Source of the DNA: an uncultured Hyphomonadaceae bacterium
GTDB lineage: Bacteria > Pseudomonadota > Alphaproteobacteria > Caulobacterales > Hyphomonadaceae
DNA length: 9,553 nt
Reading direction: 5' to 3'
NCBI GenBank assembly: GCA_937873805.1
Contig: CALMWO010000125.1
Span: forward strand, 1 to 9,553
In this document: positions 1 through 4,475 of the stretch, one piece after another
Numbering within the stretch: the stretch's first letter is position 1
Layout: every line of letters starts with the position of its first letter
Program-made: the position numbers and the translations under genes
Notes under the pieces: model-generated
Database searches by the model: none
What the model was told of the DNA's origin: nothing
Seen by the model: the letters and a program-made list of their open reading frames with translations, nothing else

Positions 1-1
1 T

Positions 2-20
2 CCTCGGGTCAAGCCCGAGG
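2..20. repeat. Short perfect palindromic element at the window edge
   Basis: A 7-bp perfect stem CCTCGGG/CCCGAGG encloses the 5-nt loop TCAAG, followed by the bases atgac. Palindromes of this appearance recur between genes in many alphaproteobacterial genomes, so a dispersed intergenic repeat is the likeliest reading (knowledge and inference). There is no T-run after the stem on the plus strand, so it is not a classical terminator in that direction. It may be only part of a larger element cut by the window edge. Confidence 0.5.
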
Positions 21-275
21 ATGACAGCGCTTGATGCCCGAACTCCGCGGAATCCAAAATCACCCGCGAAGGTATTTCCCCCGCACGTTCAAAGCTCACC
101 ACAAAACCCGCTGCGGGATCTGGCGCCATCCATCCCCACCGCCCAATCCCGTGAGATATTACCCCATCACCTCCGCAAGGCGGGCAGTCGCGATGTTCAA
201 CGGCGCGGGGGTGATGTGGTCGAGCGGTCAAAGCCCTGCGGAATGCATGCTTGTGCAGCCAACGCGGGGAGGTTT

Positions 276-306
276 CAGGGGACCGGGACAGAACAGCCCG
301 GCCCTG
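276..306. repeat. Stem-loop (10 bp with 2-nt bulge)
   Basis: CAGGG (276-280) and CCGGG (283-287), separated by a GA bulge, pair with CCCGG (297-301) and CCCTG (302-306). They enclose the 9-nt loop ACAGAACAG. This is the first of a series of strong hairpins that runs to about 524. Confidence 0.55.
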
Positions 307-322
307 CCGTCGCCGGCGGCGG

Positions 323-353
323 GTCCCCAAGAGGTGAAACACCTCTGCGGGAC
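323..353. repeat. Stem-loop (12 bp of stem with 2x2 internal loop)
   Basis: The outer stem GTCCC (323-327) pairs with GGGAC (349-353). After a 2x2 mismatch, the inner stem AGAGGTG (330-336) pairs with CACCTCT (340-346) around the loop AAA. The compact, nearly perfect hairpin has no adjacent T-run, so it is better read as an RNA structure or dispersed palindrome than as a terminator. Confidence 0.6.
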
Positions 354-366
354 AGCTGGCGGATAA

Positions 367-403
367 CGATCACTGGGGACGCGGGATGATCGCGTTTCTT
401 TTT
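367..403 (+). terminator. Possible weak intrinsic terminator, plus strand
   Basis: ACGCG (379-383) can pair with CGCGT (391-395) around a 7-nt loop, directly before the T-rich run TTTCTTTTT (395-403). An alternative stem CGATCA (367-372)/TGATCG (387-392) ends at nearly the same place. A stem followed by Ts is what an intrinsic terminator needs. If real, it would end a transcript entering from the left, possibly an RNA covering the hairpins at 276-353. The short stem and the C within the T-run make this weak. Confidence 0.3.
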
Positions 404-466
404 CCACTGCCGGTAGCCGCTCACCCGAGCGGATGCCCAAACCACGCGGGGCCATCCCGCGTCCCC
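375..466. repeat. 14-bp perfect inverted repeat with 64-bp spacer
   Basis: GGGGACGCGGGATG (375-388) is perfectly inverted as CATCCCGCGTCCCC (453-466). The spacer contains its own hairpin at 412-437: 6 bp CCGCTC/GAGCGG with loop ACCC, extended by four pairs across one G-A mismatch. The right arm can instead pair locally: ACGCGGG (444-450) with CCCGCGT (456-462), 7 bp. A 14-bp perfect match is unlikely to arise by chance over such a short distance, even in GC-rich DNA. Confidence 0.6.
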
Positions 467-524
467 GGCCCGCTATCGGGCCAGCGCTACAGCATCCCGC
501 AGGGCGATCGCGCCTGTGCGATCG
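467..524. repeat. Two perfect hairpins downstream of thpR
   Basis: The first hairpin is GGCCCG (467-472)/CGGGCC (477-482), 6 bp with loop CTAT. The second is CGATCGC (505-511)/GCGATCG (518-524), 7 bp with a 6-nt loop. Both lie just past the stop codon of the minus-strand thpR gene, so they may protect the 3' end of its mRNA. Neither is followed by a T-run in that direction, so a simple intrinsic terminator is not supported. Confidence 0.45.
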
Positions 525-535
525 AGGACGCGCGT

Positions 536-1084
536 TTACGCGCTAACGCCCGTCAGCGGATAGACCGCTTCCTCGACATAGCGGCTGCCCGCCTTGGTCG
601 CGCGCGAGGAATACATGCAGAAATGATCGACCCAGAACCTGTCCGTTCTGAACTCCGCCGCATCCTGCAGGAAGTTGGCGACATCGAAATCCGCGGTCCC
701 ATGGCAGTAGGCGAGGGTGACATGCGGCCTGTACTTGCGCGGCTCCGGCATCAGCCCCGCCCGTCGCACCGCACTCTCGCAACTTGCAGCCAGCCGCGCG
801 AGGTCAGCCGGCGCATCGACGCCCGCCCAAAGTGCGCTCGGCTCCTTGCCGCCAAAGCTTCCCGCGCCTGCCAGCGCAATCTCGAACGGGGCCGCCACGA
901 TCCGCCCAAGCTCGTCATCGACGTCGCGCGCCACGGCTTCGTCGATCTCGCCAAGAAAGCGCAGCGTCAGATGAAAATGCTCCGGCAGCCGCCACGACGC
1001 GCCGGGCACATCCGTTTCCAGCGTCAACAGCCGCTCGGTGATGTCTTCGGGGACGGGAATGGCAATGAACAGGCGAAGGCTCAT
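536..1084 (-). CDS. thpR: RNA 2',3'-cyclic phosphodiesterase (ThpR/LigT family)
   Basis: A 182-aa cytosolic protein of the 2H phosphoesterase superfamily. Both signature HxTx motifs are present: HLTL at residues 38-41 within HFHLTLRFLGE, and HVTL at 121-124 within YRPHVTLAY. Family members hydrolyse 2',3'-cyclic phosphate ends of RNA to 2'-phosphate and can form 2'-5' linkages in vitro; the physiological role is poorly known. The length is normal for the family. I chose the ATG at 1084 because MSLRLFIAIPVP is the typical family N-terminus. An in-frame TTG three codons upstream is less likely, and neither start has an ideal Shine-Dalgarno. The gene is divergent from the BI-1 gene, with no operon partner in view. 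Its TAA stop sits in the loop of a 5-bp GC hairpin (530-543). Confidence 0.93.
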   Translation of the reverse strand: MSLRLFIAIPVPEDITERLLTLETDVPGASWRLPEHFHLTLRFLGEIDEAVARDVDDELGRIVAAPFEIALAGAGSFGGKEPSALWAGVDAPADLARLAASCESAVRRAGLMPEPRKYRPHVTLAYCHGTADFDVANFLQDAAEFRTDRFWVDHFCMYSSRATKAGSRYVEEAVYPLTGVSA

Positions 1085-1329
1085 CGCCTTCAATTAACCG
1101 AGCCGGGCTGCTGCGAAAATATCCAGAAGCTGCGTAATGCAGCTTACGCCTCCCCGGCGGGCAGGAGTCTCAGCGGAATCAACGTTAGCGGCGTGTTTAT
1201 ATCGATCACAGACGCGCCAACTGGCCTGCGTAAACCCCGGATTTACTTGCATTGCTGCAAGCGAATGCCCATTATTTCAGGCAATCGGCTGCGTTTGCTC
1301 GCAGCGTCGACAAGAAGGTTGAGACCACC
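1085..1329. promoter_or_regulatory. Divergent promoter region and BI-1 leader with several small palindromes
   Basis: This 245-bp space must supply promoters for thpR (minus) and the BI-1 gene (plus), although I see no convincing -35/-10 pair. It holds two overlapping inverted repeats: AAGCTGC (1127-1133)/GCAGCTT (1139-1145), and GCGTAA (1132-1137)/TTACGC (1144-1149). Nearer the BI-1 gene are GTAAA (1230-1234)/TTTAC (1242-1246), CTTGCA (1246-1251)/TGCAAG (1256-1261) and GCTGCG (1288-1293)/CGCAGC (1300-1305). The last ends 6 nt before the likely Shine-Dalgarno AAGAAGG (1312-1318). Known biology: a 'ybhL leader' RNA motif has been described upstream of homologous genes in Rhizobiales. Whether this sequence matches it cannot be decided by eye. 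Confidence 0.45.
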
Positions 1330-2100
1330 ATGGCTGACTTCCAGTACGCCCCGCAGCGCACAGGCGCTCAGACGGGCGATATGGCCACGGACGCCGGCCT
1401 CCGCAAATTCATGCTGGGCGTCTACAACAAGCTCGGGCTCGGCATCCTGCTGGCCGGCGTGCTTGCCTATGTCGCCGGCACGGTGCCGGCCGTCTCCGAA
1501 CTCGTGTTCAACTCGCCGCTTTCTCTGGTCGTCCAGTGGGGCCCGGTGGTTCTCCTGCTCGGCTCGATGTTCTTCATGAAAAACCCGTCGCCGCTCGCGA
1601 CCGGCATCATGTACTGGGCCATCGTCGTGATGATGGGCCTGGGCCTCGGCATCTGGGTGCTGATGGCGGAAAGCGGCGCTGAATCGATGACGCGCGGCGG
1701 CATCGGCATGTCGCTCACCTACGTCACCATCGCCAAGGCCTTCCTGATCACCGCTTCGGCCTTCGGCGCTCTCTCGCTGTTCGGCTACACCACGAAGCGC
1801 GACCTGTCGGGCATCGGCTCGTTCGCCATCATGGCGCTGTGGGGCGTTGTCGCCCTGTCGCTCCTGAACTTCATCCTGCCGGCCTCGTCGATGATGGAAT
1901 GGATCATCATGGGCGCCGTGTTCGCGCTCTCGGCCGTGCTGATCGCGGTTGAAACGCAGCAGCTGAAAAGCGGCTATTACGCCTTCGACGGCGACGCCCG
2001 CTCGCTGGCGGTGATGACGAACTGGGGTGCGCTGAACTTCTTCATCTCGTTCATCAACATGTTCCGCATCGTGCTGATGTTCCTCTCCTCGCGCGAATAA
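1330..2100 (+). CDS. Bax inhibitor-1/YccA (YbhL-type) family integral membrane protein
   Basis: A 256-aa polytopic inner-membrane protein with about seven hydrophobic segments from residue 28 to 253, after a soluble N-terminus of about 25 residues. Family hallmarks are FGYTTKRDLSGIGSF (151-165), ETQQLK (208-213) and the C-terminal helix ending in FINMFRIVLMFL. Bacterial BI-1 proteins include the Ca2+ leak channel YetJ and E. coli YccA, a modulator of the FtsH protease; which role applies here is unknown. The two acidic positions of the YetJ-type pH sensor appear changed: Glu208 where Asp is usual, and Ser240 where the C-terminal helix normally has Asp. The ATG at 1330 is chosen because AAGAAGG lies 11 nt upstream and MADFQYAP begins a typical N-terminus. 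An upstream in-frame TTG at 1252 is unlikely. The gene stands alone and is closed by a strong terminator. Confidence 0.95.
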   Translation: MADFQYAPQRTGAQTGDMATDAGLRKFMLGVYNKLGLGILLAGVLAYVAGTVPAVSELVFNSPLSLVVQWGPVVLLLGSMFFMKNPSPLATGIMYWAIVVMMGLGLGIWVLMAESGAESMTRGGIGMSLTYVTIAKAFLITASAFGALSLFGYTTKRDLSGIGSFAIMALWGVVALSLLNFILPASSMMEWIIMGAVFALSAVLIAVETQQLKSGYYAFDGDARSLAVMTNWGALNFFISFINMFRIVLMFLSSRE

Positions 2101-2123
2101 GCGCTGCGAGACAACGAAAATGG

Positions 2124-2153
2124 AAAGCCCCGGCGGTGACGCCGGGGCTTTTT
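2124..2153 (+). terminator. Strong intrinsic terminator after the BI-1 gene
   Basis: A 12-bp perfect stem AAAGCCCCGGCG/CGCCGGGGCTTT encloses the GNRA-type tetraloop GTGA (2136-2139) and runs into TT, giving a TTTTT run at 2149-2153. It starts 24 nt after the BI-1 stop codon. The A-tract on the left means the minus strand also ends its stem in TTT, so it may also stop transcripts of the convergent DUF2794 gene, more weakly. Confidence 0.92.
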
Positions 2154-2208
2154 CATGTCGGCTTCCCAACAGATGTGGATGCCGGCCTGTGGATCGATTG
2201 TGAGTTGT

Positions 2209-2568
2209 TCAATCGACGACGTTGAAGCGCTTCTTGTCGAGCACGCGCAGCACCGGCGCCAGCTCCTGACCCCGCTTCAGAATCTGTCCCGTGCCGTTGC
2301 TCACCGAGAAAGCGCCCTGCTTGCGCGCCAGCTCGGGCCGTTTTTCCACAACATAGGTGGGCGCTTCAGAGGCCCGGCGGAACATGTGGAAGAGGGCATG
2401 GTCGCCATGAGCGCCGATCGCGTAGTCGCGGCACTCGCCTTCGGCCACGAGCCGCCCATAGGTCCGAAGGATCAGATCGAGCTCTTTTCGGTCAAACCAC
2501 ACACGTTTCTGCGCAGCCGCAGGGCCAGAAGGGGAAGGAATGATTCCAGCGTGCGTCTGATCTGTCAT
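2209..2568 (-). CDS. DUF2794 domain-containing protein
   Basis: A 119-aa soluble protein of a small family of unknown function found in Alphaproteobacteria. Recognisable parts are VWFDRKELDLILRTYGRLVA (23-42), CRDYAI (46-51), HALFHMFRRASEAPTYVVEK (57-76), ARKQGAFSV (81-89) and the C-terminal block ILKRGQELAPVLRVLDKK (96-113). The length is normal. No signal peptide or membrane segment is seen, so it is probably cytosolic. The ATG at 2568 is preferred because GGGAG (2574-2578) lies 5 nt upstream. The frame stays open to a TTG at 2634, but that extension has no ribosome-binding site and no family similarity. It converges on the BI-1 gene, shares the terminator region with it, and has no operon partner here. 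Confidence 0.9.
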   Translation of the reverse strand: MTDQTHAGIIPSPSGPAAAQKRVWFDRKELDLILRTYGRLVAEGECRDYAIGAHGDHALFHMFRRASEAPTYVVEKRPELARKQGAFSVSNGTGQILKRGQELAPVLRVLDKKRFNVVD

Positions 2569-2976
2569 GAGCGCTCCCACGGAGAACGAAACCGACGATA
2601 GATCCAAGCTGGGATCATTACAGAGATTTCGCAATAAGACCGCATTTAGGACTAGCCAACGCCACCAACTCAGGCGAAGTTAACAACGTCGGGCGGATGG
2701 TTAAGACGCCGACCTTGGACCCAACAGCCCCCCAGCCCCCCAGGGTTGCGACTGACGGTCCGTCCGACACCTAATCTCCTGAAAATCAGATACTTTTCCC
2801 TCCGGGGCGAAGCTTTGTGCTCTGGCCTTCGACCGGGGCCGAATTAACGAATTCGAGCGCGTTTTAATGATTCGTATTGGGCGAATTTTCACCGCCTTGC
2901 CGCTTCCTTCGCTAAATTCCCAGGCGTAGCCGGGCCTACTCCGGCAATTGGTCCAGCAACTGGTCATCGGATCCCC
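2569..2976. promoter_or_regulatory. Divergent intergenic region between DUF2794 and the ABC operon
   Basis: This 408-bp stretch separates two divergently transcribed units and must hold both promoters. It is visibly more AT-rich than its surroundings around 2840-2895, where GAATT recurs at several positions. I could not assign a confident -35/-10 pair. Other visible structure: an 8-bp tandem repeat CAGCCCCC (2725-2740, with a partial third copy), an 11-bp odd palindrome GACGGTCCGTC (2754-2764), and GCCGG/CCGGC arms at about 2928-2945. A minus-strand open frame (2701-2967) looks non-coding. No RNA gene is recognised. Confidence 0.5.
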
Positions 2977-3708
2977 ATGCAGGCGCTGAAGGTCGATGCC
3001 CTGAGCAAGTCTTTCGGGCCCAGACAGGCGGTCCGGAATGTCAGCTTTTCGGTCGCCACCGGCGAAACCGTCGCCTTCCTCGGCCCCAATGGCGCCGGCA
3101 AGTCCACGACGCTCCGCATGATCGCCGGCTTCCTGGAACCCGATTCGGGCGACGCCCTGATCAACGGCGTCTCGATCCTGTCAGACAGAACGAAGGCCCA
3201 GCTCGCCCTCGGCTACCTCGCCGAAGGCGCGCCGCTCTATTTCGACCTGTCGGTCCGCGACTTCCTCGGCTTCCTCGCCAGAACCCACGGCCTCAACAGG
3301 GCGGCGGCGAAAGACGCGATTGCCCGCGTCGCAGAGGACGCCGCGATCACCGATGTGATTTCGCGCCCGATCGAGACGCTGTCGAAAGGCTATCGCCGCC
3401 GTGTCGCGCTCGCCGGCTCAATCGTCCATGATCCGCCGGTGCTGATCCTCGATGAACCCACAGATGGCCTCGACCCAAATCAGAAGATCGCCATGCGTGC
3501 GCTCATCGCCCGGATGGCAAAGCAGAAGGCTATCCTGATCTCGACGCACCAGCTCGATGAAGTCGAAGCCATGTGTACCCGCGCCGTGCTGATCGATCGC
3601 GGGGATATCAAGGCGGACGGAACGCCCGCCGAAATCGCCGCTCGCACGCCGAGCGGAAAACTCGAAGACGCCTTCCATAAGCTGACTCAGGCGGAGAAGG
3701 CGGCGTGA
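2977..3708 (+). CDS. ABC transporter ATP-binding protein (GldA-like)
   Basis: A 243-aa complete nucleotide-binding subunit and first gene of a four-gene operon. In order: Walker A GPNGAGKST (36-44); the Q-loop region GYLAEGAPLY (79-88), where Glu replaces the usual Gln; the signature LSKGYRRR (135-142) in place of LSGGQ; Walker B VLILDEP (155-161) with D-loop GLDP (164-167); and switch His191. The LSKGY signature and GYLxEGAPLY segment are typical of GldA-type ATPases serving ABC-2 permeases. ATP hydrolysis should drive the permease encoded next, on the cytoplasmic face of the membrane. The ATG at 2977 gives the standard family N-terminus, though its ribosome-binding site is weak. The stop overlaps the next start by 4 nt. 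The substrate is not inferable. Confidence 0.94.
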   Translation: MQALKVDALSKSFGPRQAVRNVSFSVATGETVAFLGPNGAGKSTTLRMIAGFLEPDSGDALINGVSILSDRTKAQLALGYLAEGAPLYFDLSVRDFLGFLARTHGLNRAAAKDAIARVAEDAAITDVISRPIETLSKGYRRRVALAGSIVHDPPVLILDEPTDGLDPNQKIAMRALIARMAKQKAILISTHQLDEVEAMCTRAVLIDRGDIKADGTPAEIAARTPSGKLEDAFHKLTQAEKAA

Positions 3709-4475
3709 ACGAAAGCCTCGCCCTCAACATGCGCCAGGCCGGCAATGCGCTGCGCGCGGTCTACGTGCGCGAACTCGCCGCCTACTTCCTGACGCCGCTG
3801 GCTTACGTCTTCATCGCGATATTCCTGATCGCTCTCGGCTCCTTCACCTTCCAGATCGGCCGCTTCTTCGACACCAACCAGGCCGACCTCGCGCCCTTCT
3901 TCCTGTTCCACCCCTGGCTCTATCTCGTCTTCCTGCCCGCCATCGCGATGCGCCTCTGGGCCGACGAGGCGAGGGGAGGGACGCTCGAACTCCTGCTCAC
4001 GCTGCCAGCGCCGACATGGTCGCTTGTGCTCGGCAAATTCCTTGCCGCGTGGACCGTCGCCGCCGCAGCCCTCCTGTTGACCACGCCGATCTGGATGTCG
4101 GTCAACTGGCTCGGCGCGCCGGACAATGCTGCGATCTTCCTCACCTATGTCATCAGCTTCCTGATGGCCGGCAGCTATCTCGCCATCGCCTGCGCACTTT
4201 CAGCGGCTGCCGGAAACCAGGTGATCGCCTTCGTGCTCTCCGTCGCTGTTGGCTTCCTTTTCACCGCCGCAGGATTGCCTGTCGTCACATCGGGCCTCTC
4301 ATCAGCGTTCGGCCCGGGCCTTGCCGAAGCCATGGCGTCATTCTCGCTCATCACGCATTTTGAAGCCGCCCAGCGTGGCGTGCTCGAGATGCGGGCGCTG
4401 GTTTTCTACATCGGCTTCATCGCAGTTTGGCTTGCCCTGAACGCGATATGGGTCAGTGCAAGGAAGGGTGGCTGA
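3705..4475 (+). CDS. ABC-2 type permease (GldF-like)
   Basis: A 256-aa membrane subunit with about six helices, roughly at residues 29-50, 65-86, 112-135, 144-167, 172-192 and 230-250. The segment FLPAIAMRLWADEARGGTLE (76-95), continuing LLLTLP, is the conserved coupling region of this permease class (compare MRLFAEERRSGTIELLLTLP in relatives). It should form the transmembrane path, probably as a dimer, with the ATPase encoded upstream. The start is GTG at 3705, overlapping the ATPase stop as GTGA, with GGAGAAGG (3693-3700) 4 nt upstream; this geometry favours translational coupling. The TGA stop shares its last base with the next start codon. Exported or imported substrate unknown. Confidence 0.93.
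   Translation: MNESLALNMRQAGNALRAVYVRELAAYFLTPLAYVFIAIFLIALGSFTFQIGRFFDTNQADLAPFFLFHPWLYLVFLPAIAMRLWADEARGGTLELLLTLPAPTWSLVLGKFLAAWTVAAAALLLTTPIWMSVNWLGAPDNAAIFLTYVISFLMAGSYLAIACALSAAAGNQVIAFVLSVAVGFLFTAAGLPVVTSGLSSAFGPGLAEAMASFSLITHFEAAQRGVLEMRALVFYIGFIAVWLALNAIWVSARKGG

Larger units (their letters stand above)
1..535. other. Gene-poor, inverted-repeat-rich intergenic region
   Basis: I recognise no gene in these 535 bases. Frames are open on both strands, but their translations are rich in Arg, Pro and His, match no family I know, and lack good ribosome-binding sites. The region does hold a dense series of stem-loops, listed separately: 2-20, 276-306, 323-353, 412-437, 444-462, 467-482, 505-524 and 530-543. 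It could be a structured RNA, a cluster of dispersed palindromic repeats, or a decayed element. It lies downstream of the minus-strand thpR gene, and the next gene to the left is outside the window. I checked by eye for tRNA, tmRNA, RNase P RNA and SRP RNA landmarks and found none convincing. Confidence 0.6.

Noticed and set aside
203..285. tRNA-like stretch (GTGGTCGAGCGGTCAAAG resembles a D-arm)
   Set aside because: No matching T-loop (GGTTCRAATCC-like), no anticodon stem in place and no acceptor pairing; the similarity is limited to the D-arm-like part.
283..353. RNase P RNA or tmRNA fragment, suggested by GACAGAAC and strong stems
   Set aside because: The conserved GAGGAAAGTCC and GGCTTA elements of RNase P RNA are absent, and no tag reading frame or T-arm of tmRNA is present.
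386..1579. 397-codon plus-strand open frame
   Set aside because: It lies opposite thpR and runs into the BI-1 gene in another frame; its translation is Arg/Pro/Ser-rich with no family features, as expected of a shadow frame in GC-rich DNA.
1243..2169. 308-codon minus-strand open frame
   Set aside because: It is antisense to the clearly real BI-1 gene; its composition is dominated by His, Arg, Asp and Glu and it would read through the terminator.
2681..2704. CtrA-type TTAA pair upstream of DUF2794
   Set aside because: The two TTAA half-sites are about 17 bases apart, not the 7 needed for the TTAA-N7-TTAA motif.
2701..2967. 88-codon minus-strand open frame in the ABC upstream region
   Set aside because: It has an ATG but no ribosome-binding site, no recognisable domain, and crosses the AT-rich presumed promoter region.
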